Positions 49,601 to 59,103 of a DNA stretch of 64,000 nt are shown here, piece by piece. The stretch is taken from contig VRVR01000050.1 in the NCBI GenBank assembly GCA_009859145.1, positions 124,001 to 188,000 on the forward strand, given 5' to 3'. The DNA is from Andalucia godoyi (Eukaryota > Discoba > Jakobea > Jakobida > Andaluciidae). The first letter of the stretch is position 1. Each line of letters begins with the position of its first letter. The position numbers were made by a program, and so were the translations under genes. The notes below the pieces were generated by a model that did not search any database, was not told the origin of the DNA, and saw only the letters and a list, made by a program, of their open reading frames with translations.

Positions 49601-52545
49601 CGGTGCCAAACATTCCGTTATACATATCCTCTGGCAAATGGGTGCCTCTTACTGAAGGCGAGCACAAGGTTTATGAGAAGGTGCTGGATTTGTCCGAGAA
49701 CGATGTTTTGGAATCCATTCCTCTTTCGCAGCGGTTTGTCAGTTCGGCCATTGGGTTCTTCTCGTCCCTCAACGACCTGCTTCCTCCAGGACTGTATTTA
49801 TGTGCCATTGTCACCAAGATGTCAGACCTTGGCGAGCAATTGATCCTTGTTCGCGAGGATAACCGGACGATTCCACCTGTACTGAACGTTTCTGATCCCA
49901 TAGCTGTTCCTGTTTCTGCTGACGAGTTTGTTGAAAGCAACATCGGGCTTCTCAAGCAGCTTCAGGAGCAAATCGGCGTTCGCAGTCTTGGCAAGATTTC
50001 CGACGCATTTTTTGTGGACGAATTGAATACTATTGCTATGTACGTTGGTGTGCAAATGGTCAAGGAAGCCTTTTCCGCCCCACCCGGGTTCGTGTTCGTT
50101 CCACTCGCACATGTTGAATCGCTGTCCCTGTGTGCATTCTACCGACGAACCTATGATGCGTGGCTGTCTGCATATGCAAATGCCAAGCGTGCATTATTTG
50201 ATGCGGGTCCGACTCCGGATGCAGTGGATCTGATCATGCAGCAGAAAGTGACGGACGGCTCTTCGCTGGGGAAGTTGGTCGACTTGGAAAAGAAGCTTTA
50301 CATATTAAGATGGATGCATCATATGATTTTCCGGCATTTCCGTGCGAATGCGGTTTCCCATCAGAAGGAATTACTGGAGGCTCGAGAGGCCATGCTCGAG
50401 GACATCAAGTCGGACAAACTCTCATGGGATGCGATATCAAAGAAGATTGACAGCTGGGAGAAGAAGCATGATTCCATGACGAAGACAATGACAGGAAAAC
50501 AGCCGTTTTCTGGTACCGATATTGAGCGTGAAATTGCTATTCGTCAGGAGCAGCAGGAGCAGTTTGCGCGCGATGAGCTCGATGCGGAAGAAAGGGAACG
50601 CCAGCAAGTGGATTCCGTTCCTATCGTGCAGTCGTCCTCCATTTCTCTCAACGATTTCGGGCGTCGAGACAAGGCATACATTCCTACTCTCGCTGATGAC
50701 TGCGAAACGACGGTTCTCGAGATTGTGGAAGCTGCGTTGGTAATTGTCATTGATGAGAAGGAGCTGATTAGTATCGAAAACTTGATCGATGACATGGTGT
50801 TTGAAGTTGAAAAGTCCTCTGCTATGAGTGCATCAGAATCCATTCTAAGCGCGTTGAACAGAACATCTCGCCCTGTCAGTCAAACCGCAGAAGAAAAACA
50901 GCGCTTGATTTCGGAGTTGTCCAGGTGTCCCCATGCAAGTTTCGCGAGCAATCCGCGTATCGTTTCGGAGTCTCGTTTGCTCTGTTCTTACAGGCCACAC
51001 ATTTCCAAATCGATCGATGAATTCGGGGGCTTGCTGGAGTATGCTGAGAAACTGTCGTCCTGGATCGATCGCACCTCTTCGCTGACAGGTGTCATTCATG
51101 ATGTTCAGGAATTGGAGAGAATGATGGCACGCTACAAGAAGCGCTCCACAACAGCGGTGATCCAGTCAAGCCGTGATCCCAACCCGATCAATGCACAGGC
51201 GGCCGCCAAATCGTTGACAAAGATGGTGGCAAGAGCCGTTTCCGCCCGACGATTCCGCGAGAGTTCTGACCGCATGAAGGATGTCGAGGCTGTCCGTCGC
51301 TATCAGTCTGCGATCCGACCATCTCATTCTTCTGCCAGTGCATTGCAGTTGCAGACGCAGACGCAGACGCAGACGCAAGCATCGACTGCTGGACTGAACC
51401 CTCGTTCTCCGGGTCCGCGAATGAATCCAAGTGTCCGCAGGGCCATTGCAACTCTGCAAGCGCGGCAGGCGTTGTACAACAATACTTCCAGCTCGAGTTC
51501 TTCTCGGGCCTCTTCTGGTACTGTCAGTCGGGCTTCCCCAGTTCAGTCTCCTCGTTCCTCTCGACAGGCTATTGATGGCGCGTCCGATCACACTCTGTAC
51601 GATACGGCCAGTTCAGCACGTTCTCCCAACGTCTCAGTTGCATCCCCGCGAGATCGAAACTCTCCAGCCACGAGCTCCAGTGCGCAGAGTCCTCAGATGA
51701 GTCTTCCTTCATCGTTTTTGGAACTGGTCTCGGATGAGGTTCCTGCAGGCGCGCCTCTCAAGCAACGGTTTTTCGTGCCGATTTCCTCGGCAGTTGAACG
51801 ATCGGATACGCTTCGCAGAATTCCCCAGCGTGCTGTTCGGACCGCATTCTCAAAGCCGATTTCCATCTCTGCTCCTTTAGATGCCGTCAGTGTCATTGCG
51901 CAGTACCTTACGCATGGACATGTAGTATTCTCCGACACGGAATGGGCTGCCGCATTGACGCCTCGCTCACTGTACAGTCTTGTTGAGTGTGCATCCGAGC
52001 TGGGTCTTCCCCACCTGTATCTTGCCTGTCTGGGACACATGTTCGGTGACCAGGACTCGCAACTTTTAGAAGCACTTGCTTCCTCATTTTTGGTGACACA
52101 TTCGATTGCGGATCTTGCACAGTGGGATATTGACATGGCGCACTCACCATATAACCGATATGTGGACGCGCTGTGGTTTGTTCGCTTTTTGGAAGAGTTT
52201 TCTCCATTGTTTGCTGCAGAGGACTTGGAGTCCCTTCCGATTCGAGATTTCCAGGACGGAGCTGGGATGTGGAAGCGAATTTATGCGGAAACGCGCATCA
52301 GCGTGCTTGCGCGTGCAGGAGGGAAGTCCGTGATTTCGGATCCAGACGAGCTTTCGTTATGGATGTTGTTTTCCGATGTTGTCAGTTGTTTATTCCTCGC
52401 GAGGTCCGTCTACGTCGACGATGAAGTTGTTGGGTCAGTTGTCGACTGCTGTCCTCACCTTGACAAGATCGATGTGCGCCAGACGGCTCTCACAACGAGA
52501 GGCCTCGATTCGCTTCTCCAGCGTGTCCCCCGTGTCGTCATTTGA
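46699..52545 (+). CDS. Giant protein with ubiquitin-like N-terminus and BTB-like C-terminus
   Basis: The protein has 1948 residues. The start is ATG 46699; the frame extends 13 codons up to a TTG but has no ATG there. Residues 1-85 have the strand pattern of a ubiquitin-like/PB1 fold (YKFRLENSEARPALIRVSDL). Ser/Pro/Asn low complexity fills ~90-420. A structured region (~430-1250) has no recognisable family; it includes VGTVRVLVAVKCSMLID and a Lys/Glu run, then helix-rich blocks. A charged coiled coil lies near 1240-1310. A Gln-Thr repeat (QTQTQTQTQ) and Ser-rich linker (~1550-1700) follow. The end (~1720-1810) resembles the back half of a BTB domain (HVVFSDTEWAAAL, then SLYSLVECASELGLPHLYLA). 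A large scaffold or ubiquitin-ligase adaptor is possible. Single exon. Confidence 0.85.
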   Translation: MVLYKFRLENSEARPALIRVSDLSSGLVSTFDELRSRLNIDPAYAFSVWEEIDNKATRKLDVNAPISDLNLKAVAVLTVRIESSTANATDAPATQLTTDGASKPSTLTAEADSAKPSSSSSSSSSSNSNAPGTSASAPTAGTVGSPLKNDAKPASSARSRSESSPAIPASGGRVSPASGSSSHANSGSSVSGGHGTNSSNSSTRAANTPSPSAQQPLPSTTSSAGSSHNQSHRQLTQTPEPHSSVSSGTESPTVQAQSHPGGPTLTRMPLVPTLVQSDSRASMGSSGGSFSDASSARNPSPAVGPDDLHYDSSTNPRNSFISQTSAGDDFTNETNDLDDEFSDTSSLNAPTPRSSLVSSASPASNASGSSIPTRSSRSGTRGRTGTISGKGAFDSRKTVASSRGTVVSVMSGALERKISAEADSCTFSRGELEDAIEDYLRSLSVGTVRVLVAVKCSMLIDNSGQYCSMDKKKKKEKEKEKAQSPAETKAASEKALAAYLKEEAESMSTKREDRVLAFVRDFCGAYAIIVFSSAATSTPPSFDVVFALPLLSSFYVGIATGGKESKDKDRASFVVDDETLNLELQNRSRLYVEKALKISYNSMYPSDAVPENVFRMRLASADLAAAIGSYHGITGIPPQALQGGLTKKDVLSRVFEWAKSRNPSPTKPQSASRGPQVGTMPDRIFRRVCSSLPVARDFSLVRITKILKETDSKPVIDRCLQLLEISVRSPCPSYPEVYNGLIEALSKFDTPAYPIVKTLMEDFAFLDTVLIEYRSRTDLPTRDFPMSEFPSVNSASSKRKSLSASDPKGKDKLKLRAALTGKICVMPILHGVVPSSFQDLESGDALDDDSQDFEWIFTDGSGGLPFEVLNQKRQDVEKALEEIVNYGSYWEVFCQLPGAASNVTLAIRAAWDNIKKSIGVRPAKDSTVVFDRLFHLSSMNCFLVLIVVRLTFPRAYLPVLRNPNSVDAVPNIPLYISSGKWVPLTEGEHKVYEKVLDLSENDVLESIPLSQRFVSSAIGFFSSLNDLLPPGLYLCAIVTKMSDLGEQLILVREDNRTIPPVLNVSDPIAVPVSADEFVESNIGLLKQLQEQIGVRSLGKISDAFFVDELNTIAMYVGVQMVKEAFSAPPGFVFVPLAHVESLSLCAFYRRTYDAWLSAYANAKRALFDAGPTPDAVDLIMQQKVTDGSSLGKLVDLEKKLYILRWMHHMIFRHFRANAVSHQKELLEAREAMLEDIKSDKLSWDAISKKIDSWEKKHDSMTKTMTGKQPFSGTDIEREIAIRQEQQEQFARDELDAEERERQQVDSVPIVQSSSISLNDFGRRDKAYIPTLADDCETTVLEIVEAALVIVIDEKELISIENLIDDMVFEVEKSSAMSASESILSALNRTSRPVSQTAEEKQRLISELSRCPHASFASNPRIVSESRLLCSYRPHISKSIDEFGGLLEYAEKLSSWIDRTSSLTGVIHDVQELERMMARYKKRSTTAVIQSSRDPNPINAQAAAKSLTKMVARAVSARRFRESSDRMKDVEAVRRYQSAIRPSHSSASALQLQTQTQTQTQASTAGLNPRSPGPRMNPSVRRAIATLQARQALYNNTSSSSSSRASSGTVSRASPVQSPRSSRQAIDGASDHTLYDTASSARSPNVSVASPRDRNSPATSSSAQSPQMSLPSSFLELVSDEVPAGAPLKQRFFVPISSAVERSDTLRRIPQRAVRTAFSKPISISAPLDAVSVIAQYLTHGHVVFSDTEWAAALTPRSLYSLVECASELGLPHLYLACLGHMFGDQDSQLLEALASSFLVTHSIADLAQWDIDMAHSPYNRYVDALWFVRFLEEFSPLFAAEDLESLPIRDFQDGAGMWKRIYAETRISVLARAGGKSVISDPDELSLWMLFSDVVSCLFLARSVYVDDEVVGSVVDCCPHLDKIDVRQTALTTRGLDSLLQRVPRVVI

Positions 52546-52747
52546 AAACGACGAGCACACGCACACACAAACTTGTTCTTTGGCGGACCAAGTTTGACGA
52601 TGCGGAAATCCAACGGTGTCAAAGGGGGTTTTCTTGTGCAAACAGCTGCAGAACGCTGATACACACGCACCTGCTTCTGGACAAAGGGGTTTTTTAAAAA
52701 ATAATAATAATAAAAAATAATAAAAAAATAACAATAATAACATCATT

Positions 52748-55132
52748 TTACTGCAGACCAACCGGTGCAGATACGGAAGCGGTGCGAAGCGAGATGGAAT
52801 CGAGTGCGCATTGCGAGATGCAAAGCTCACAGTCGCAGAAAGTTCCAAACAAGTATACGTGGTCCGCTTGTCTCCTAGCCCAGTCCTCGTGAAGTCCGTG
52901 AACAGGAATTCGACCAATGCTGATGGGGCTTCCCTCTGCAATATCAGATTCCGCGACAAGGACCGCAGTGTCTCCGAAACAAATGAGCCTGGCATTCGGA
53001 GCGCAGGCATGACGTGCGGCAGAAAGCGTCATGAAGAGTGCGTAGCTGGAAGATGAAGGATAGTCGTCGGAGGAATGTGTGATTGGAAGTGCCACGCTTG
53101 CTTGTACGGAAATTGAACAGACGGATGCAAGAGCGGACACCGTCGCAACAGAGTAGTCCGAGCAATTCTGTGGAGCGAGACGCAGCTGGATCTGTTGCAA
53201 AGCTGCAGTAGACGGAAGAACGGATGGAGACTGAGACACAGGGGTGCGAGCGATCACCATTCTTGAACAGGAGGCCGCAAGAAGAAGCGAGACGGAGATT
53301 GCGACGAACGCCGCAAGCACAGGTTTGCACAAGCGCCCGTCCTCCATACACAACGCAGTCTCTTCCACCATTCGGCAGAAATCATCGTGTGGAATCCACA
53401 GCTTCATTACATTTTCTGAGACGTTTGAGGCAGCTTCTCCTTTCCCAAGGGAATGCAGCAGCTCTGTCTTCAATGCTTCGAAGTCTCGTGCGCGAACGAG
53501 CTGCAGGATTCTCTTCTTCACCTCCATTTCCAAAGCAGTCCCATGTACTTTTTCATGAAGTTCACGGGCTCGGCGATTTGCAACGACTTCAAAAGGCTCC
53601 AAGTTTCGAGCTGCCGCCGTCCTGCTGGCATCGTGGACGGTCTGTGACTTTCGGTCAGCAAGACGAAGGTGCCCTTCATGCTGCACCGAAGCGACCAGCA
53701 CGGAGGCTTGCGAACGTGTATGTGCACCGGCTGTTGCCGCATGGTAGTCGACAGGCCTCACGATCACAGCTGCATGTTCCACGGCGATGATGTGCCCTCG
53801 CGGAATCCTTGTGACTGCAACAAGCCCACGCTGATCAGAAACGGAAACGCGATGAAGGACGCTCGGAGTCAGCAGCACGCCAGAGAACGAGGAGGCGGAG
53901 AAACTTTCCTTGCTCACACGCAATCTCAAACTGGCCAAGAGGGGTTCAGCTGGATACTCCGACTCGCTCGATCGAATTCGCAAGGCTTCGACGACTTGAT
54001 GGAACGAAGCCGCATTGCGATCTGACTGCGGTGCACTAGCATCGCCCGAAGCAGGGACCTCGAATCCAGCCACCGGCAACACGTCACGCAGAATGGCAGA
54101 GCGGAGGCTGTCGTCTCCAAGAGCAAGAGCCGCTGTGGAGAGCCTCATAAACGACTTGATCGAAGCAGAATCGAGGGCAAACGCCTCGGATGCATCCGCA
54201 TACGCAAGCCCAAAGCATCGGAGATTCAGAAAGCACTGTGCGCGGTTGGACAGCAGTACGCTGTAGTTGGTCCACAGCGTAGGCGGCAGTTCAGCCACAG
54301 AATCTGCGTGCGTCGAAAACGTCTTCACTGCATCGATGGCCAGCGAGTACCACATCGCAGCGTCTCTGTACAAACCACTCGCATACAGCGCCATGTACGC
54401 CCGAACATGCAAGACCAGCGCACTCAGAAACTGCACAGACATGGCCAGGCTCTCCGTCTTTCCAGTCTCCATCAGCGCAGCCAGCTGCTTTCCCATTGCT
54501 GCAGGAACAGGGAACAGTGTTGACGCAGCATCTTTCCACGACAATCCAAGATGCGCAATCCTCGGATCGTAGCGGTAAAACACAGGCTGCAAGCTCGCCG
54601 GGTTCGCAACCGCAAGCACCCGAACACCGGCCTCCAGCACCGCCGCGCAGTACGGGTTCTCAAGGCATGCACACGACGCCCCACTCGCCCCAACACGCAC
54701 GCCATGCACTGCTGAGGAGCCAGAACCTGGCGGTGGGCCCCCGTGCTTGTGTCCGTGTGGCGACAAATCGGGGTCCTTCATGCATGCGACGGACGGAGGC
54801 ACAAAGGGCAGTAGCATAATGCATACCGCGCCCGTATGGTCCATTACGGCCTGGAGCAGCGCGTGAGCAGGAGTGTACCGCGGCGGCCCAACAGCCCTCA
54901 GCGCCACAAACCGACGCGCATGCACTGTGCCGCCATCCATCTCCCGCACAGAAACGCTCGTCCACTCGCCCGCTTCCTCGGGGGCATCTCCAACGGCTGT
55001 AGTACACCGCATTCGGCAAGCCTCAAGCGGATCCTCCGAGAGCGGGATCGGCGCGCCCGTCACGCCGTCGGACGAATAATGCGATACAAGCACATCCAGC
55101 ACTCGCAGCACCGTTGCTATTGGGACAGCCAT
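52748..55132 (-). CDS. TPR and SET-domain protein, SMYD-like, probably inactive
   Basis: The protein has 794 residues, single exon. TPR-type helices span about 235-345 (YRDAAMWYSLAIDAV, then NRAQCFLNLRCFGLAYADAS). The SET N-flank begins near 430 (DQRGLVAVTRIPRGHIIAVE). The C-half of SET near 705-740 reads AARHACAPNARL, where active enzymes have NHSCxPN, and EGSPISIGRI, where they have GEExxxSY. The post-SET cysteines are FCDCELC (~767). No MYND finger. The AdoMet-binding Asn and the catalytic Tyr appear replaced, so methyltransferase activity is doubtful, and the protein may be a scaffold. Its stop lies 202 bp from that of the giant protein. Confidence 0.82.
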   Translation of the reverse strand: MAVPIATVLRVLDVLVSHYSSDGVTGAPIPLSEDPLEACRMRCTTAVGDAPEEAGEWTSVSVREMDGGTVHARRFVALRAVGPPRYTPAHALLQAVMDHTGAVCIMLLPFVPPSVACMKDPDLSPHGHKHGGPPPGSGSSAVHGVRVGASGASCACLENPYCAAVLEAGVRVLAVANPASLQPVFYRYDPRIAHLGLSWKDAASTLFPVPAAMGKQLAALMETGKTESLAMSVQFLSALVLHVRAYMALYASGLYRDAAMWYSLAIDAVKTFSTHADSVAELPPTLWTNYSVLLSNRAQCFLNLRCFGLAYADASEAFALDSASIKSFMRLSTAALALGDDSLRSAILRDVLPVAGFEVPASGDASAPQSDRNAASFHQVVEALRIRSSESEYPAEPLLASLRLRVSKESFSASSFSGVLLTPSVLHRVSVSDQRGLVAVTRIPRGHIIAVEHAAVIVRPVDYHAATAGAHTRSQASVLVASVQHEGHLRLADRKSQTVHDASRTAAARNLEPFEVVANRRARELHEKVHGTALEMEVKKRILQLVRARDFEALKTELLHSLGKGEAASNVSENVMKLWIPHDDFCRMVEETALCMEDGRLCKPVLAAFVAISVSLLLAASCSRMVIARTPVSQSPSVLPSTAALQQIQLRLAPQNCSDYSVATVSALASVCSISVQASVALPITHSSDDYPSSSSYALFMTLSAARHACAPNARLICFGDTAVLVAESDIAEGSPISIGRIPVHGLHEDWARRQADHVYLFGTFCDCELCISQCALDSISLRTASVSAPVGLQ

Positions 55133-55562
55133 CGTTCAGCACCAGAAATAAAAAAACCTGAAACGGAAAGCGGACGGATGGAAAGAAATCTATAAATCCA
55201 AAAAAAATCCAAAAAGCAATTAATCAAACAAATAAGCCAAAAAACGCACGTAATGTGTGTCTGTTGGGCCCCCGTTCTCATTTTTTACCTACGACGGGTA
55301 AAAGTGAAAAAGACTTTTTTTTTTGACTGCCGACTACAGGAAGCGGGTTCCTACTTCGGGCAGTCGTGTCTCGGATTTCGAAAAGCAGTCTCCTGCAGCA
55401 TCGCATCGCTGGGATTAAGAGTCTTTTCTTATGGTGATCTGGTGAATTCGCAAACGTTTACGGACCAGGCTCTTCTTGGATGGTGTTCTTTTGTTTTTTG
55501 TTTTTTTGTTTTGTTTTTGATTTCGATTTCCCTCACACACGTTTGTATCGGTTAATCGGGTA
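55133..55562. other. Spacer between two minus-strand genes
   Basis: AT-rich promoter of the SET-domain gene (55140-55260) and 3' region of the acyl-CoA dehydrogenase gene with T runs. No gene is supported. Confidence 0.6.
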
Positions 55563-56789
55563 CTATGCAGTTTCGTCAAAGAGGGTTCTTCCGATGAGCA
55601 TTCTTCTGATTTCCGACGTTCCGGCACCAATCTCGTAGAGTTTGGCATCGCGGACGATTCGCTCAACTGGATAGTCTCTTGTGTATCCGTTCCCGCCCAA
55701 TGCCTGTACCGCATGGAGGGCGACTTGGGTGGCGTTTTCCGCGGCAAACAAGATTGCGGCAGCGCAGTCCTTTCTGATTTCAATTGACTTTCTGCCGGAG
55801 TCGCAGGCACGGGCAACCGAGTAGACCAGGGCTCGCGATGCAGCGGTCAGTGTGTACATGTCTGCGATCTTTCCTTGCATCAGCTGGAAGGTTCCGATTG
55901 ACTTTCCAAACTGGACGCGGTCATGGACGTAAGGAAGCACAACGTCCAGGCAAGCCTGCATCAGTCCTACCGGTCCCGCCGAGAGCACACATCGCTCGTA
56001 ATCAAGCCCGCTCATGAGGACCTTGACACCCTCGCCCTCTTTTCCAATCACATTTTCCTTTGGAATCTTCACATCCTTCAGCACAAGCTCGCAAGTGTTA
56101 GAGCCCCGCATGCCCATCTTGTCCATCTTTTGCGCGGTGCTGAACCCCTCCATTCCCTTTTCGAGAATAAACGCAGTGATTCCCTTTGCGCCAGCCGCAA
56201 CATCCGTCTTTGCATACAGCACAATCACATCCGCATCCGGTCCGTTGGTGCACCACATCTTGTTTCCGTTCACAGTGTAGTAGTCGCCCGACGAGTGCTT
56301 CTCGGCACGTGTCGCCATCGATACCACATCCGAGCCTGCATTGGGCTCCGACATCGACAGCGCACCAATCGCCTCACCCGAAATAAGCCGAGCAAGGTAC
56401 TTTTCCTTTTGGGCATCCGACGCAGTCCGGCAGAGTCTGTCCACACACAAGTTCGAGTGCGCACCATACGACAGCGCAATCGAGCCCGATGCACGCGACA
56501 GCTCTTCCATCACAATGCAGTGCTCAAGGACCCCAAGCCCCAGCCCGCCGTACTCAGCCGGTGCAGTCAGCCCTAGGAACCCCATCGCGCCAAGCTGTGG
56601 CCACAGCGCATTCGGAAACTCATTCGAGCGATCAACTTCCGCAGCAATCGGCGCAATATTCGTCGCCGCAAACCGCTGCACCGCATCTCGAAGCGCCACT
56701 TGCTCAGTCGAAAGCCCAAAAAGATCCGTCACTGGACCACCAGCAGACGACGAAAACAATCGCGAAATACGAGATGCTGCTCGGAACAT
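55563..56789 (-). CDS. IVD: Isovaleryl-CoA dehydrogenase-like acyl-CoA dehydrogenase
   Basis: FAD enzyme of the mitochondrial matrix in leucine breakdown, passing electrons to ETF. From ATG 56789 it has 408 residues; an in-frame ATG at 56825 would add 12 residues before the presequence and is less likely. The presequence is [17 protein letters not shown]. Motifs: [13 protein letters not shown] (substrate/FAD), [13 protein letters not shown], and the catalytic base Glu265 in GLDYERCVL, located on helix G as in isovaleryl-CoA dehydrogenase, unlike medium-chain enzymes. [13 protein letters not shown] and [16 protein letters not shown] are typical. The end is RRMLIGR. It diverges from the small membrane protein gene. 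Confidence 0.95.
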   Translation of the reverse strand: MFRAASRISRLFSSSAGGPVTDLFGLSTEQVALRDAVQRFAATNIAPIAAEVDRSNEFPNALWPQLGAMGFLGLTAPAEYGGLGLGVLEHCIVMEELSRASGSIALSYGAHSNLCVDRLCRTASDAQKEKYLARLISGEAIGALSMSEPNAGSDVVSMATRAEKHSSGDYYTVNGNKMWCTNGPDADVIVLYAKTDVAAGAKGITAFILEKGMEGFSTAQKMDKMGMRGSNTCELVLKDVKIPKENVIGKEGEGVKVLMSGLDYERCVLSAGPVGLMQACLDVVLPYVHDRVQFGKSIGTFQLMQGKIADMYTLTAASRALVYSVARACDSGRKSIEIRKDCAAAILFAAENATQVALHAVQALGGNGYTRDYPVERIVRDAKLYEIGAGTSEIRRMLIGRTLFDETA

Positions 56790-57121
56790 TTTCTCTTCTT
56801 TCCCAAAACCACACTGCGCAGTCACCAGGCCAATTGTAAATAATAATAATAATCACAATAAAACAATATAAGAAAAGAAAAGACAAGAACAGAACAGAAA
56901 CAGAGAGACAGTAAACTCTGCATGTAGAATGGAAGAGTTACGAGTGTGCAAGAGGACTGCGAGCATGGAGTCAAGTGATGCTGCAGTGGTCAGCGCGCAG
57001 TGTCTATTTTGACATTTGTGATAATTAATGATTATAATCGTTTTGTGACTTGTATAGTTCATGCTGTAGCTTGTGAGGAAGAAAATAAGAATTCATTGGA
57101 CTTGTGAGCTTTTAGCCAAGA
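56790..57121. promoter_or_regulatory. Divergent promoter between IVD and the small membrane protein
   Basis: AT-rich 332-bp spacer with an AAT run at about 56840-56855. No distinct site recognised. Confidence 0.5.
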
Positions 57122-57448
57122 ATGACTCGAGTGATGGACGGAGAAAAGGTGCTTGTTGACAGTCGGATGTATTCGATGGCGCACGCGATTGCAAAGACCT
57201 TAGTCCATTCGTCGGCGGTCTTTGTGTCTTCCGCCGTGTCGTTTGGACTTGTGTTTCCGGCTGTCTTGTCCATCATTAGGCTCTACGCTCGGTTTTCAGG
57301 GCCTATGCGCACGTCGCAGTGGGCGGCAACGAGTGCGAAGATGGCTGCAGCAGCCGGAATCGCCGGAATCGGGCTGTGGATTGCAATCGCCACTCTGTGG
57401 AACGTCCTCGATGCGCGACCTCATCGCATCGTCATTGTCCGATCCTGA
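57122..57448 (+). CDS. Small two-helix membrane protein, 108 residues
   Basis: ATG directly follows AGCCAAGA. The N-terminus is charged, then two hydrophobic segments occur at about 30-55 (HSSAVFVSSAVSFGLVFPAV) and 72-92 (AAAAGIAGIGLWIAIATLW), with a short basic tail (RPHRIVIVRS). A mitochondrial or ER membrane location is likely. No family recognised. The coding look is fair: frame-specific third-base variety and no low complexity. Confidence 0.65.
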   Translation: MTRVMDGEKVLVDSRMYSMAHAIAKTLVHSSAVFVSSAVSFGLVFPAVLSIIRLYARFSGPMRTSQWAATSAKMAAAAGIAGIGLWIAIATLWNVLDARPHRIVIVRS

Positions 57449-57525
57449 CCTCGCTTGGAATTACTCTTATCTATGATTACTCTTGCTTTCTGCTCTTCTT
57501 GATTTCGACACTAGATAGCGATGGA

Positions 57526-58185
57526 TTAGGAAAGGGGCGGATAGGAGCGTGCAAGCGTCTCGAGGACGGCTGTTGCATCCAGGATGTTGCGCACGCAAAC
57601 GGCACCTCCCAGCGGCTCGGAGGGTGCATGGCCCTGGATGACACGGTGCACGCGGTTCATGAGCGTGCTGACCTGTGCTGGAAGCGCCTGGAACTTCGCG
57701 ACGTGGCTTGCAAGTGCCTCGTACCGTGCATAGTGGAACCGCGCACTTGCATCGAGGAACGACAGCGTAAGAGAGTCCGCAGACTGCAGCGTCGTCGGCT
57801 TACCGCACACATCCACCGTCCGCCCAATGTGCAAGTCCTCTGCGCACAGTGCATTTCCTTTCCTGTCATACACCACAACTAAGTCCAATGTTCATTAGAA
57901 TTACAACAATTGTTATTCTTGTCAGCGCACTCCCTCTTTCGAAAACAACAGTAATCCGACCCACCATATGTTTAAGATAAAACAAAACAAAAACAAAACA
58001 AAACAAAAAAACACGAAAAGTGACGTACTGTCGATAGGCACGGATGCGTGAGGGATTGTGACGGAAAAGACGCAGGTTGCGGGCGTAAACACGAGAACCA
58101 TCTTTTGCCACTCACGATTCTCTTTCCATCTGGACTCGAAATGAAGCGTCGCGGGAACCTCGGGCGCCAACTTGATCAACACCAT
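57526..58185 (-). CDS. Hypothetical protein, 169 residues, spliced
   Basis: Exons 58029-58185 and 57526-57878; intron of 150 nt at 57879-58028 with donor GTACGT, branch TTCTAATG and acceptor CTTAG, containing a CAAAA repeat. The joined frame reads VPID then IVVYDRKGNA without a break. The first exon has no upstream ATG beyond 58185. The N-terminal half is strand-rich (LHFESRWKEN, MVLVFTPATCVFSV) like a C2/PDZ-size beta domain, and the C-terminal half is helical. No family recognised, no signal peptide or membrane helix after splicing. The opposite unspliced frames are low complexity. Confidence 0.75.
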
Positions 58186-58320
58186 CCTCAGCACCACCAC
58201 CAGTCGTCGTAATGCAGTACTCGGTATTTCCAACGACTGGCCGGCCTTTCTACGAAAAGGGGCTTTTTGTTTTTGACTTTGTTTTGTATGCTCCTTATTA
58301 TTTTACAGCTGCTTTTTTTC

Positions 58321-58775
58321 ATGTTACGCCTGCATTATACACTGAACATGCAAATCTACGAATAGATATGCATATTCAGTCTTGCATCCCGTCGCCGGGA
58401 AGGGGATAGGCACCCAACACGCCTCATGGCATTCTTCAGATAGATGTTCCGCGCTCCGTTCTCAATCTCGATCAATCGGTGAGCCACTTTCTCAGCGTGA
58501 CGCGTTGTTCCTGAGAAGGGTGCATTTGGATGCTGACGGTCCTAGCAGCAGGCGCTTTCGTGTCGTCAGTTGCAGCGATTGATGCACCTGGAGATACGAG
58601 ATCGTGTCTTGGAAGTTCGCCTCTTGGCAGTGCGCTGAACGAATGATAGATGGCTACGCGTAAGCACGAATTCCTGTGAAACAAACGTGCTAGTGTCGGC
58701 CAGTATTGACCGTGTGTCTGTTTATGTGTACTTCCATCCGTATGCATGACAATGACGTGTCATTATTCATCGGTA
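58321..58775 (-). mobile_element. Dispersed element, copy C, minus strand
   Basis: Diverged relative of A and B in the opposite orientation. The 5' end (CCGATGAATAATGACACGTC) and the block around CATAAACAGACAC are shared, a ~70-bp part of A/B is missing, and a ~110-bp middle differs. The frame here is the best preserved: about 58747-58472 ends with TVSIQMHPSQEQRVTLRKWL then TD and stop, matching the TnpB/Fanzor N-terminal signature better than A or B. The 3' hairpin persists as ACTGAACATGCA (58341-58352) with TGCATATTCAGT (one G-T-type change). After it comes the end motif. Confidence 0.7.
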
Positions 58776-59103
58776 TAACCCTCCACCCCAAAGGTCTGGT
58801 GGACGGCTTTGAATATCATCGGATAGTATGGCTGAAGGTGTGCAGGTCGAGGCCCAATGAGACGCTGTCGAATATTGAGAGCCGCATTCCTGTAATCGAT
58901 GATGGCGCTGATACGGATTGTAAACGTCACTTTTTTACGCCAATAAAAACCTGTGTCTGAGGCGCAGCATCCGAGCCAAATGCTTGGGAAAAGAGGCTTT
59001 TGGGTTGGAGGGTATTACCTAATAATGAACGGACTATCAGCCAGCAGCAGTACGGGAGTTTTATTATTGATTAATGTTTTTTATCGATGCTTGTGTTGGA
59101 AGT
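58776..59103. other. Spacer between element copy C and uL22m
   Basis: A short plus frame (58706-58960) spans the element border and may be another remnant; it has no recognisable domain. No gene is supported. Confidence 0.5.
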
